Below are positions 7,544 to 15,710 of a stretch of DNA of 64,000 bases, in pieces. The position numbers and the translations under genes were made by a program. Position 1 is the stretch's first letter; each line of letters starts with the position of its first letter. The stretch lies in contig NZ_VWWO01000002.1 in the NCBI RefSeq assembly GCF_011752935.1, positions 1,488,001-1,552,000 of the forward strand, read 5' to 3'. The notes under the pieces are model-generated. The model was not told where the DNA came from and did no database searches. It saw nothing but the letters and a program-made list of their open reading frames with translations. Source of the DNA: Chitinophaga sp. Cy-1792. GTDB lineage: Bacteria; Bacteroidota; Bacteroidia; Chitinophagales; Chitinophagaceae.

Positions 7544-7560
7544 AGTCCCAACAGGATCAC
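7544..7560 (+). repeat. putative attachment site, right copy
   Basis: AGTCCCAACAGGATCAC matches the tRNA-Lys 3' end (4472-4488) in 15 of 17 positions and lies in the same orientation. Homology does not extend further upstream into the tRNA. Confidence 0.42.
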
Positions 7561-7563
7561 TGG

Positions 7564-7596
7564 AAACCTGTATCTACAGAGTAGAGACAGGTTTTT
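7564..7596 (+). terminator. palindrome with T tail
   Basis: AAACCTGT-A-TCTAC, loop AGA, GTAGA-G-ACAGGTTT: thirteen pairs with one A/G mismatch, followed by T residues. It is the first plus-strand terminator-like structure after 7366. Its arms resemble those of the palindrome at 9250-9289. Confidence 0.5.
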
Positions 7597-8024
7597 GCAT
7601 TTACGCTATTACTTCCTCCATAATGTTTGCGTTTAGGCGCAAAATTTACTTTTCTTTGTAAAGAACCAAGTTTACTTTAATAAGTGAATAGTTTAGTTGC
7701 TTGCAAGAGTGCCTGGGTCAAAGGAAGAGTTGATGATGGTTCATTATATTTTTCTTGTTATAGAATTATTTTGTTACCCTTGAAAAAGGATCTATTTTCA
7801 TTCAAGCCGAAATAAAATAGCCTATCAGTGGTTTGATCCTTTATATAGATGCTATGAAATTAGTTGTAGTATTTCTGGTCCACGTTTTTTTGAATGCATT
7901 AATAACCACACCTTATCTCTGCGTTACTATGCATAAACTATATGCCCGTAATAATATAGTAGCATGATCCCCGGTAGATTCAATCCATGCGCTGCCACTT
8001 ACGAGAATAATAATTTTATGAAAA

Positions 8025-9152
8025 ATGAATAAATGTAAGATTGGGTTATTAATTGGGGCAATTTTGATAGGTATTCTGTCTGTAAATGCCTGTGCACAAG
8101 GTGGTGGAGGTTATACAATTTCCGGAAGAATAAAGGGAATAGGAAATACAAAGGTATTTTTGACAAATAAGCCTTATACGTTTACTAGTGCCTTTAAAGT
8201 GATAATCTACGATTCCTGTTTTAGCAAGGACGACTATTTTGTCTTCTCCGGCAAACTTGACGATCTGAAATTTTTGTCTATTGAGGTGCCGTCTGTCAGT
8301 AAGTCCAGGTTTTCGTTTATAGGCGAAAATAAAGATATTAAAATTGAAAGCCAGAAAGATGCTATTCACGCAGGAAAAATTGTCGGGTCACCCCAAACAA
8401 CCTATTATAATTACTACCTGGATAGTATTTATCGACCCACAAAGAGAAATGATAACCGAATTATTGACAGCCTTGCCGCACTAAAGGATTCCGCAAAGTC
8501 GATGGAGCTGGTAAATGCGTATGAGCGTATGATCAATCGAAGAAATGAAGCAATTCTCTATCAACTAATTTCGGAGCATCCTGATAGCTATGGTCTGTTA
8601 TCTGAATTCAATGAAATTTCGACTTTCATACCGAAGGACACTGCCCAGAAGTACTACTCAGTTTTTTCAAAAAAACTCAGGCAAACTGAATTAGGCAAAC
8701 GGCTAAATTATGAATTATTCGCCTATGATAATTTAATCAAGATAGGAAAAAAAATACCGGATTTCTCCTTGCCGGATACTGTCCAGCGATTACAGGGCTT
8801 ATCCGCGTTTAAGGGAAAATATGTTTTACTTGATTTTTGGGCGAGTTGGTGCGGCCCCTGCCTGGAGGAACTGCCACACTTAAAAAATATTTACAATCAG
8901 TATCAGACCAAAGGATTCGAAATTGTGGGTATATCACTTGATACGCAAAAAAAGTCCTGGATAGAATCGATAAAAAGAAATGATATACTATGGACCAATC
9001 TATCTGATCTTAAAGGGAGAGCCGGCAAAGTGGCGCAGCTGTTAAAAATAGATGCGATACCAATGAAATTTCTTGTAGGGCCTGATAGTAAGTTATTGTT
9101 GATTAATCCCACCCTGGCAGACATTGAAGGTTTTTTGTCTACGCTGCCATAA
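8025..9152 (+). CDS. secreted TlpA-type thiol:disulfide protein with DUF4369-like N-terminus
   Basis: The 375-residue protein has an N-terminal signal peptide with a possible lipobox Cys near residue 23 (SVNACAQ). Residues about 30-130 match the beta-rich DUF4369-type domain (YTISGRIKGIGNTKVFLTN) that precedes thioredoxin folds in Bacteroidota. The C-terminal thioredoxin domain (about 230-375) contains the redox site WASWCGPC near residue 278 and the cis-Pro region DAIPMKFLV. Such proteins reduce or isomerise periplasmic disulfides or serve in cytochrome maturation. The gene is alone, AT-rich, and bounded by a long perfect palindrome downstream. Family assignment is safe; the substrate is unknown. 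Confidence 0.87.
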   Translation: MNKCKIGLLIGAILIGILSVNACAQGGGGYTISGRIKGIGNTKVFLTNKPYTFTSAFKVIIYDSCFSKDDYFVFSGKLDDLKFLSIEVPSVSKSRFSFIGENKDIKIESQKDAIHAGKIVGSPQTTYYNYYLDSIYRPTKRNDNRIIDSLAALKDSAKSMELVNAYERMINRRNEAILYQLISEHPDSYGLLSEFNEISTFIPKDTAQKYYSVFSKKLRQTELGKRLNYELFAYDNLIKIGKKIPDFSLPDTVQRLQGLSAFKGKYVLLDFWASWCGPCLEELPHLKNIYNQYQTKGFEIVGISLDTQKKSWIESIKRNDILWTNLSDLKGRAGKVAQLLKIDAIPMKFLVGPDSKLLLINPTLADIEGFLSTLP

Positions 9153-9249
9153 GGTTTCGGCATTTGTTGAGGTCCCAACCGTATCGCTAAGTTGAACTTT
9201 TTTATGTCTCTGCATTAGATCATTGATTATAACCATTTCAATACTGACA

Positions 9250-9289
9250 AATCTAACAACCTGTCTCTACTGAGACAGGTTGTTAGATT
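9250..9289. terminator. 18-base perfect palindrome, probable terminator
   Basis: The arms at 9250-9267 and 9272-9289 are perfectly complementary over 18 bases around a TACT loop (inner arm AACCTGTCTC). It lies between the TlpA gene (+) and the DsbA-like gene (-), which converge, so it could stop transcription from both sides, although T runs are short. The remaining bases of 9153-9430 hold no supported gene. Confidence 0.6.
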
Positions 9290-9430
9290 CGGGTTTCCCG
9301 TACTTTTTATGTCCTGCTCCATTAAAGTTATTCACCTGAATAGAAAATTAAACTTCATTGGTTTTACAAATAATTTCAATAGCAGCAATTTTTTGTCACT
9401 ATTCGAATTAATAACGATTTTTAAATCTGA

Positions 9431-10351
9431 CTATTTCCACTTCCACAGACTCCCATTCCTGGTAGTTAATTCCTCTAATATGCCACGCAATACCAAATCA
9501 TGCAGTATTTCGAAAGTTTCACTTTTGTGTATGCCTGCGAGTTCACTGAATTCTTTGGATGTAAGCGATGGGTATTTAGAGAAAAGTGCTGCTGTATTTT
9601 TGTCGTAAGCGCTTTTAGCGGCATTGGGATGCAATTTTAGCACTGCTGCTTCGTATTGCGCATAAGGCCGCACGCCATAAACAAATTCTTTCTCCCCGTT
9701 GGCTTCAAAAAACAGGGAAGGAAAACCCCGGACGCCATATTCCCTGGCTAATTTCAAATCTTCCTCAAAGGATAATTTTGCGGATCCTTCATAATCAGAT
9801 TTAAACTGGCCTATTTCCAGCTGTGCATATTGCGCGGCGGCAGCAATGTGTTCCCACCTGGTGATATTTTTTTTCTCCAGGAAAACCATTTCCCTGATTA
9901 CCCTCAAAAACAAAATTGCCTTCTCATTATCCTGCAGCTGAGCTGCCTTAAACGCAATAGATGGGGGATAGGAAGAGGCTAGTGGGTCTTCCAGCCATAC
10001 ATCTCCAACAATAGGCATATCATAGTATGCACTTACTTCATCCCAATGGTGTGCTACATCCGATGGTTTACTGATCCCCCCGCTGTTATAGCTCCAGTCA
10101 GGGAGTAGTCCTCCCATGCGATAATCAATAGAAATGATATTGCCGTACTCCAGTTTTAATTTTCTAAGCTGCGGTTCAATTCCCCAGCAACTGGAGCAGA
10201 TCGGGTCGGTGAAGTAAACGACCTTGAGCGGTTTTGTTCCCGGTATTGCAGCAGTACCCGCTAATTCTTTATTGTCAAATGCCGGTAACTCACAGGTGCC
10301 GGTAACAGGGTCGCACAGTAGCGGATTAGGTTTTATGGTATTGTCTGACAT
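9431..10351 (-). CDS. DsbA-family oxidoreductase with C-terminal winged-helix-like extension
   Basis: The 306-residue protein begins at ATG 10351 and has no signal peptide, so it acts in the cytosol. The thioredoxin fold starts at about residue 42; the redox site is Cys52-Ser-Ser-Cys55 (DPICSSCWGIEP), as in the FrnE and SpxH-like group of DsbA proteins. A second Cys pair (Cys13, Cys20) lies in the N-terminal tail. After the insert-helical domain and the cis-Pro region (VRGFPSLFF), residues about 250-306 form a helical segment (LTSKEFSELAGIHKSETFEILHDLVLRGIL) that looks like a winged helix. The gene diverges from an HxlR-type regulator, suggesting redox-linked control. Confidence 0.82.
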   Translation of the reverse strand: MSDNTIKPNPLLCDPVTGTCELPAFDNKELAGTAAIPGTKPLKVVYFTDPICSSCWGIEPQLRKLKLEYGNIISIDYRMGGLLPDWSYNSGGISKPSDVAHHWDEVSAYYDMPIVGDVWLEDPLASSYPPSIAFKAAQLQDNEKAILFLRVIREMVFLEKKNITRWEHIAAAAQYAQLEIGQFKSDYEGSAKLSFEEDLKLAREYGVRGFPSLFFEANGEKEFVYGVRPYAQYEAAVLKLHPNAAKSAYDKNTAALFSKYPSLTSKEFSELAGIHKSETFEILHDLVLRGILEELTTRNGSLWKWK

Positions 10352-10404
10352 TTTTTATTCATTTGCCGTCAAAGTTATTACCACATTAGTTTATTATTGC
10401 TATA

Positions 10405-10441
10405 GGTTACCCGGAGGAAACTACTTATCCAATTGGTAACC
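10405..10441. promoter_or_regulatory. candidate operator between dsbA-like and hxlR-like genes
   Basis: GGTTACC (10405-10411) and GGTAACC (10435-10441) form an inverted repeat with centres 30 bases apart, in the 140-base divergent intergenic region. HxlR regulators usually bind inverted repeats next to their own gene. A 5' half-site preceded by TATA suggests overlap with a promoter. Confidence 0.35.
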
Positions 10442-10491
10442 ATTAGGAGTTTACCTATTTTTAAGGCCTAATAGTGTGAGGGAAAATAATT

Positions 10492-10878
10492 ATGACGAAG
10501 AAAAATCAGACGGTAAATAATACCCGTATTTGTAAAATCAGGATTACGGCCATTAAAGACACGATGGAGATTCTTTCCGGCAAATGGAAATTTCATATCC
10601 TGGGAACCCTGCTGGAAGGAGGTAAGATGCACTTTATGGAATTACTCCGTGAAGTAGATGGTATAGCAGCGAAGATGTTGTCCAAAGAATTACAGGATAT
10701 GGAAATGAACCGCCTGGTCAGCCGCACGGTACTACATACCAAACCCGTTACAGTAGCTTATGAAGTGACGGAATACGGTAGAACCCTACAGCCTATCATC
10801 GATGAAATCGCAAAATGGGGAACGGCATATAGAAGCGCCCTTTATGAAAAGCCCGTGTCATTATCCAAAGAACAGTAG
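10492..10878 (+). CDS. HxlR-family transcriptional regulator
   Basis: The 128-residue protein is a single winged helix of HxlR/DUF24 type: Cys14 near the N-terminus, ILSGKWKFHILGTLLEGGKMHF, the recognition helix region AAKMLSKELQDMEMNRLVSR, and the wing TVAYEVTEYGRTLQPII. In this family the N-terminal Cys is often a thiol sensor for quinones, aldehydes or oxidants. It diverges from a DsbA-like oxidoreductase and probably controls it together with itself. Confidence 0.92.
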   Translation: MTKKNQTVNNTRICKIRITAIKDTMEILSGKWKFHILGTLLEGGKMHFMELLREVDGIAAKMLSKELQDMEMNRLVSRTVLHTKPVTVAYEVTEYGRTLQPIIDEIAKWGTAYRSALYEKPVSLSKEQ

Positions 10879-10984
10879 ACATAACAGTCAAAAGATATTA
10901 AATCCGCTTGAATCACAGTTTTTACGCGGCTTTCTTGTTTTTACCATTAAAAAATAAATTATACAAAACGAATCTAAAAGGATA

Positions 10985-11614
10985 CTACGCCAGCTCTCTT
11001 TGATGCACCATTACCATGTTCCGTTCATCATCGTATAATAGGATTGAAATACCATCGAAGCCGTTGCGCTGAAGGTAAGGGATATCTACCTCTCTGCCAT
11101 CCAATAACCTGATAAGTCCATTATTTTGTAAGAATCCTTCGGCTTCATCTTCATAATCGATATTGTTGAAGGTACATACCACTACCTCAAATATCTCGTT
11201 ACCTGCTGCATCTTTATATACTTTATCTGCATTGCGTGGAGGCATTTTATGAAGGTCCCATTCATTGTTAAACAGGTTGTCATAGCCATGTTTGCTACCA
11301 TCAAAAAGTAGTATTGTTTCCCCGGTGACCGCATCTTCTGCATAAATTAGCTCGGGGGCCTCCGTTGTATTTGCAATAAGGCCGTTGAAGTTGTTGCCAT
11401 AATTGCGGCGGTGCGCTTCCAGGTGGGCTTCTTTTTGCTTCACTTCCCAGGTGAACAGTTCGCCGTAGAATTTTATCCTGAACTTTCTGCCACCTGTGGA
11501 AGATTGTAATTGCCCACGCCATTCTACGTCATGGATTTTTTCGAAATAAGCCGGATTAGCTTCTGTCGCATACGGGGCATAAAGATCGGGTGCTGGTCGA
11601 TTGTTAAACTTCAT
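10985..11614 (-). CDS. uncharacterised 209-residue cytosolic protein
   Basis: The protein has no signal peptide or membrane helix and I recognise no family. It is rich in beta-strand patterns and charged residues (GRKFRIKFYGELFTWEVKQ, TGETILLFDGSKHGYDNLF, EIFEVVVCTFNNIDYEDE, GISILLYDDERNMVMVHQ). The ATG at 11614 overlaps the last codons of the upstream metallo-beta-lactamase-fold remnant in another frame (ATGAAGTTTAA), so the two may once have been translated together. Function unknown. Confidence 0.6.
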   Translation of the reverse strand: MKFNNRPAPDLYAPYATEANPAYFEKIHDVEWRGQLQSSTGGRKFRIKFYGELFTWEVKQKEAHLEAHRRNYGNNFNGLIANTTEAPELIYAEDAVTGETILLFDGSKHGYDNLFNNEWDLHKMPPRNADKVYKDAAGNEIFEVVVCTFNNIDYEDEAEGFLQNNGLIRLLDGREVDIPYLQRNGFDGISILLYDDERNMVMVHQRELA

Positions 11615-11944
11615 ACGGAATGGTTTTGTAGGTCCTTAACAACTTTGCGAAACCACCGAAATGATCCTGGTTATAATGGGACAGGACGGTGTAATTCAGT
11701 TTGCTAATACCCATTTTCTTCATGTATTTTTTGATCTTATCCGCCTGGGCATTCCCAATTCCGGCATCAATCAGCACCGCTTTTTGTACAGTGCCACTCA
11801 AATTCACATTGTTGTCGATCGCCAGCTTTAGCCAATAAAGTCCGTTAGCAGGCACCTGAATATAGGGATTTTTTTGTAATGCTTGTTTTAACAGATAATC
11901 AACCCCGCATCACCTGTACCAACAGCTAGCTGGTTAATAACGGA
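11604..11944 (-). pseudogene. remnant of a metallo-beta-lactamase-fold hydrolase
   Basis: Two frames together read like the N-terminal third of an MBL-fold protein. Frame one (about 11944-11889) gives INQLAVGTGDAGLII, the first strand and turn; frame two (to 11604) continues with VQKAVLIDAGIGN and the metal motif VLSHYNQDHFGG, a version of HxHxDH with Asn at one position, as in ComEC-like enzymes. A frameshift near 11890 separates them, there is no convincing start codon, and the protein ends only about 15 residues after the metal motif, so the remaining metal ligands are missing. I regard it as dead. Confidence 0.6.
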
Positions 11945-12078
11945 CTATGATTTTGTCGCCACATCAGGCAGAGATATTAACCCACAGGTATGCATCTCCC
12001 TAAATGTTATATAAAAAATGCAAATGCATGATTTTCTACAGGGTTTTACTGAAATTTGTACCAAATAGCACCTGATAT

Positions 12079-12912
12079 ATGGATGAAAACAGGTCAGTGA
12101 ATCTGGAATGCGTTTACAATGTGCTTCACCTCATTGAGCAGCATTATGACCAGGATATTTCCATAAAGCAACTGGAAGCGGTTTCTCACTATTCCTACAG
12201 AAATATTCAGCGCATCTTCAAATACACCTGCAACGAAACGATAGGTGCTTATCAGAAGCGTATCAGGTTGGAGAATGCCTATAAGTTAATGCTATACACG
12301 AAAGATAGCATTACTGATATTGCGTTTAAGGTTGGTTTTGAAAGCCTGGCTTCCTTTTCAAAGGCATTTAAAGAATGCTTCCACTGCTCCCCAAAAGAAG
12401 CGAAACTGAGTAAAACGCTTTTATTCAGTGATGCCGGCATCCAGCCCGTTGAGTCTGAAAGCTCCCTGCAACCTGAGATTATTTATTTCCCACCTGTGAA
12501 GGTCTGTTATGAAAGCGCTTTTTTGCCATATGAGTATACAATGATTGAACAATTATGGGAGCGATTCCTGGAAAATGAATTTCCTGTTTCCACTGCATAC
12601 TATGGAATCATAGCAGATGAACCATTAATCACATCAGAACTGAAGTGCAGGTATGATGCCTGCGCCACTGAACAGCCGCCTAACAGGATACTTCCTTCAA
12701 AAATGATACTAGGTGGCCGTTACGCGCAGTTTATTCATAAAGGATCCTATGAGACAATAGAAGAAACGTACAAGAATATTTATGCAGGCTGGATATTGGA
12801 GTCAGACCTGGAATTTGGCCATACGTCCATCATTGAACATTACATCAGGCATCCAGACAATACCGAGGCTATTGAGGATCAGCTGACAGGCATACTTTTA
12901 CCACTTAGGTAA
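12079..12912 (+). CDS. AraC-family regulator with C-terminal GyrI-like effector domain
   Basis: The 277-residue protein begins with two helix-turn-helix motifs (residues about 12-112: ISIKQLEAVSHYSYRNIQRIFK and SITDIAFKVGFESLASFSKAFKE) and continues with a GyrI-like/SOUL-type ligand-binding domain (about 128-277: YFPPVKVCYESAFLP, GGRYAQFIHKGSYETIEET, IEHYIRHP). This is the Rob/BmrR-like layout in which the C-terminal domain binds hydrophobic compounds. It lies directly upstream of the agmatine deiminase gene in the same direction and may control it, but it could also act elsewhere. Confidence 0.9.
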   Translation: MDENRSVNLECVYNVLHLIEQHYDQDISIKQLEAVSHYSYRNIQRIFKYTCNETIGAYQKRIRLENAYKLMLYTKDSITDIAFKVGFESLASFSKAFKECFHCSPKEAKLSKTLLFSDAGIQPVESESSLQPEIIYFPPVKVCYESAFLPYEYTMIEQLWERFLENEFPVSTAYYGIIADEPLITSELKCRYDACATEQPPNRILPSKMILGGRYAQFIHKGSYETIEETYKNIYAGWILESDLEFGHTSIIEHYIRHPDNTEAIEDQLTGILLPLR

Positions 12913-12993
12913 GATTGTCAATTTCGGACAACAATGCGGCTGCTCATTGCAATAGCTTTGCTGTATTCTAAAATACATCTTACATACTTAATT

Positions 12994-14124
12994 ATGCGTA
13001 AAATGGAAAGCCTACTGCTTCTGCTACCGTCCATGTTATTTTCATGTACCAAAGAGGTTAGTACCCAGCAGCCTGTTGACACTACTATCGTATATACTAT
13101 GCCGGAAGAATCCAGTCCGCATGAAGGTACATGGCTTCAATGGCCTCACCAATATCAATACGGTAAAACCTACCGGAATCGTTTGGATCCTACCTGGGTA
13201 GCCATGACAAAAGCGCTGGTACAAAGCGAAAAGGTTCATCTCATCGCCTATGACAAGACGGAACAGGAGCGTATAAGTGCTTTACTGGAAGAGGCTGGCG
13301 TGCCTTTGAATAATGTAGATTTTCGGATTTTTCCGACTGATGATGTGTGGATCAGGGATAACGGTCCCATCTTTGTAAAAGATAATAATGGCCAGATCCT
13401 GATTGAAGATTGGGGTTTTAATGGCTGGGGAAGAAAAGCGGATTACAGGAATTGTGATGCTATTCCCGGGAAAATCGCTGCAGATATCCACATAAAATCA
13501 ATCGACCTCAATACCACAATGATTAACGAAGGTGGTAGTGTAGAAATTGATGGACAGGGAGTGCTGATGGCATGCAAAAGTTCTGTTCTGAATGCAAACA
13601 GGAATCCGGGTATGACCCAACAACAGGCAGAAGATATCTTCAGTAAATACCTGGGCATCACCAGGTTTATCTGGCTGGAAGGTAAGGCAGGATTGGATAT
13701 TACAGATATGCATATCGATGGTTTTGCACGATTTGCAAATGCTTCCACGATTATCACCATGAATGCGAATGACCTGGATTATTGGCAGGTGCCAACAGCG
13801 GATATAAGCAAATTATACGCCGCTACCAATAAGGCGTCTGTTCCTTATAAAATCGTGCAGGTACCGCTTACCCAAAATGAAGTGATGACTACCTATGGCA
13901 AGAACCTGGGAAAAGCCTCCTATATTAATTATTATATCGCCAACAGGGTAGTATTGGTACCGAATTATAATGATCCCAATGATGCAGTTGCCATGGGAAT
14001 TATTCAGCAACTCTATCCGGACAAAAAAGTGGTAGGAATTGATTGTCGCAATCTGTTTGCCAACGGAGGTATGATCCATTGTGTCACCCAGCAACAACCA
14101 TTGCAAATAAGTTCGACTAAATAG
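12994..14124 (+). CDS. aguA: agmatine deiminase family, predicted lipoprotein
   Basis: I place the start at ATG 12994, giving a lipoprotein signal (MRKMESLLLLLPSMLFSC) with Cys18 as lipid site; an ATG at 12934 would put 20 residues in front. The mature part is a complete peptidyl-arginine-deiminase-fold enzyme: MPEESSPHEGTWLQWP, DDVWIRDNGPIFV (near 116), MHIDGFARF (His near 241) and the catalytic Cys363 in NGGMIHCVTQQQP. Agmatine deiminase converts agmatine to N-carbamoylputrescine and ammonia. The usual enzymes are cytosolic, so surface or periplasmic anchoring suggests use of external agmatine. N-carbamoylputrescine amidase is not next to it. Agmatine as substrate is inferred from the family. 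Confidence 0.87.
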   Translation: MRKMESLLLLLPSMLFSCTKEVSTQQPVDTTIVYTMPEESSPHEGTWLQWPHQYQYGKTYRNRLDPTWVAMTKALVQSEKVHLIAYDKTEQERISALLEEAGVPLNNVDFRIFPTDDVWIRDNGPIFVKDNNGQILIEDWGFNGWGRKADYRNCDAIPGKIAADIHIKSIDLNTTMINEGGSVEIDGQGVLMACKSSVLNANRNPGMTQQQAEDIFSKYLGITRFIWLEGKAGLDITDMHIDGFARFANASTIITMNANDLDYWQVPTADISKLYAATNKASVPYKIVQVPLTQNEVMTTYGKNLGKASYINYYIANRVVLVPNYNDPNDAVAMGIIQQLYPDKKVVGIDCRNLFANGGMIHCVTQQQPLQISSTK

Positions 14125-14229
14125 TGTTACATAGACATGCAAGCGGTGCAACCACTGCAGATCTGAGCAAATGCCGGAGGTTATCAACCGGCCATTTGAT
14201 CTTCATACCGGGCCCTGTTATAGTTTGCC

Positions 14230-14655
14230 TTATTTTACAATTTCACTTACCAGGATAACAGGCGTCACATTGGTATAGTTTGCAAAATCTGCAAGAATCG
14301 CGTCCCTGTTTGGAGCGATGGCTGCCTGGTATTCACTTAAACTTTTTACATAAAAAGTGCCGATAGCCATATAAGGTAAAGGTTGGTTAGGAACGCCACT
14401 CGAAAGCCCTTTCTCAATAGTATATTTAACAAGATTTGAGCCTAGATAGCCTGCTACCGTAGGCATGTGCTTAGTCTCATAGTATTCCATATTGAAGGTT
14501 TTGCCTTCTGCATATGGGTACATGACGGATATCTTAATTAAGCCCTTTTCAGCCATAGTATTGTGTTTTTCGAATTTTCCGGAACGCTTTTCCTGGCTAA
14601 ATGCAACAAAAGAAGTGGTTAACAGCAAAAATGATAGGGTAAGTCTAAGTACCAT
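14230..14655 (-). CDS. exported EthD-like (dimeric alpha-beta barrel) protein
   Basis: The 141-residue protein has a signal peptide (cleavage after about residue 20, VAFSQ) and then one ferredoxin-like domain: IKISVMYPYAEGKTFNMEYYETKHMP, TVAGYL, ending in VTPVILVSEIVK. The Y-Y-x-x-x-H-M-P signature is that of the EthD family, mostly cytosolic proteins linked to oxidative degradation. Export is unusual. The gene converges on the agmatine deiminase gene; no partner is visible. Confidence 0.8.
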   Translation of the reverse strand: MVLRLTLSFLLLTTSFVAFSQEKRSGKFEKHNTMAEKGLIKISVMYPYAEGKTFNMEYYETKHMPTVAGYLGSNLVKYTIEKGLSSGVPNQPLPYMAIGTFYVKSLSEYQAAIAPNRDAILADFANYTNVTPVILVSEIVK

Positions 14656-14702
14656 GATTAGTTAGATTTGAGCTAAAAAGTACTTAATTTATTTTGAATA
14701 TT

Positions 14703-14738
14703 AACGGGAATCAAATCCGAAAGGGTCTGATTCCCGTT
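14703..14738. repeat. 11-base perfect inverted repeat
   Basis: AACGGGAATCA (14703-14713) and TGATTCCCGTT (14728-14738) enclose 14 bases; a short T run follows on the plus strand. It lies upstream of both divergent neighbours (starts at 14655 and 14898), so it is either a leftover terminator or a regulatory site. Confidence 0.5.
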
Positions 14739-14897
14739 TTCAAAATAAATTCTATGTCTACGGCTATACGTAATTTTCCAACTTTTTCAATATAACAAAT
14801 GCCAGATATTTAACCACTTTCTGTAAATTTGATTTTAGAGATTGCAAGACCATATCTTAATCGTTAACTTTTTATTATTAACCCGTAGCAGAATTTT

Positions 14898-15596
14898 ATG
14901 AGTATTAATGAGTATTTGAACCGCATTAACAGTGAATCCCAGGCAATATTTAAGGAGTCAGTAAAGGAAGAGGAGTTGTTTGAAAAGGCCCATCGTATGT
15001 CTTCCTGTGTTTTTACATTCGCACAGATATTGACAAATACCAGCGAAAACAAGATGCTGACTACTGTCAGTGAACTATTGGAAGCAGCATCAATGAACAT
15101 GTCCTTAGGGTTTTACCGGCAAGCATTTTCGACACTGAAACATGCGCTGGAGTTAGGACTCGGCGCTATTTACTATTCCGTTTATAAAATGGAGGAGTAT
15201 GACTGGCAACAGGAAATAACAACTGTTGACTGGCATAAAATAATGGATAAGGACACCGGTATTCTTTCTTCACGGTTCGCTAAAGCCTTTTATCCTGAGA
15301 TGGAAGAAGCCGTAAAGCACTACCATGAATCCGTAGCTGTTTTATACAGAAAGCTGTCTGAAGGTGGTTTGGGTAATTCGGAAAGATGGGACTGGGGTTT
15401 TGATGGTATTACCCTGAGATATAATCCTGCACAGTTGAAAAAGTATTTCGCGCTTTCTGCTGAAGTAGCTGAAGCAATTTTATTGCTGATGTTTTGCCGC
15501 TATGCCAGAAATCTTTCTATTGAGCAGCTGGACTTAGTACCGGGAGAAGTAGATCAGATCCCTGCTATTCGGAGAGTGCTCACCGGAGAAGAATAA
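14898..15596 (+). CDS. uncharacterised helical protein of 232 residues
   Basis: The protein is cytosolic and almost wholly helical. I do not recognise a family. A segment with SMNMSLGFYRQAFSTLKHAL and ELGLGAIYYSVY resembles helical bundles of HEPN-like or SLATT-adjacent proteins found in defence contexts, and LLLMFCRYARNL forms a hydrophobic helix near residue 200. No HEPN R-x4-6-H motif is clear, so I give no function. It is followed by the ECF41 module, from which it is separated by that module's own promoter. Confidence 0.6.
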   Translation: MSINEYLNRINSESQAIFKESVKEEELFEKAHRMSSCVFTFAQILTNTSENKMLTTVSELLEAASMNMSLGFYRQAFSTLKHALELGLGAIYYSVYKMEEYDWQQEITTVDWHKIMDKDTGILSSRFAKAFYPEMEEAVKHYHESVAVLYRKLSEGGLGNSERWDWGFDGITLRYNPAQLKKYFALSAEVAEAILLLMFCRYARNLSIEQLDLVPGEVDQIPAIRRVLTGEE

Positions 15597-15647
15597 AAAG
15601 CAGGTATCTGCATATCTGTAAAAAAATTTATTATTTTCTGCCAGCCT

Positions 15648-15674
15648 TGTCACATTACTTCCTCCACCGGTGTC
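15648..15674 (+). promoter_or_regulatory. candidate ECF41-dependent promoter
   Basis: TGTCACA at 15648-15654 and TGTC at 15671-15674 are 16 bases apart. The described ECF41 target promoter has TGTCACA at -35 and CGTC at -10, so seven of seven and three of four bases match. It sits directly in front of the carboxymuconolactone decarboxylase-family gene, the typical partner of ECF41 sigma factors. Confidence 0.6.
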
Positions 15675-15710
15675 TCTATGTATATAACAAAACCCAAGGA
15701 GGAATTTATT

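Larger units (their letters stand above)
4488..7560. mobile_element. putative remnant of a tRNA-Lys-integrated mini-island
   Basis: The stretch is visibly AT-rich compared with both flanks and carries small hypothetical and immunity-like genes among out-of-frame fragments. It is bounded by the tRNA-Lys 3' end and an imperfect 17-base copy. Just inside each end lies a seven-base direct repeat with a 12-base period (GGGTACC twice at 4591-4609; GGATACA twice at 7479-7497), which could be recombinase arm sites. No integrase gene remains, so this is inference from structure. Confidence 0.4.
7367..8024. other. 658-base region without a supported gene
   Basis: It holds the GGATACA pair (7479-7497), the tRNA-like repeat (7544-7560) and a palindrome with T tail (7564-7596). 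From 7600 to 8024 I see only AT-rich sequence with many stops; a 36-codon frame starting at 7854 has a hydrophobic N-terminus but no other support. No clear promoter is visible before the gene at 8025. Confidence 0.5.

Noticed and set aside
7854..7964. Short plus-strand frame with hydrophobic N-terminus
   Set aside because: Thirty-six codons, no ribosome site, no family pattern and AT-rich surroundings.
9309..9608. Plus-strand 99-codon reading frame after the TlpA gene
   Set aside because: It runs into the 3' part of the DsbA-like gene on the other strand, has no signal or family pattern and follows a terminator-like palindrome.
14898..15596. HEPN-type toxin or defence protein
   Set aside because: Helical pattern only; the R-x4-6-H motif is not convincing and no nucleotidyltransferase partner is adjacent.
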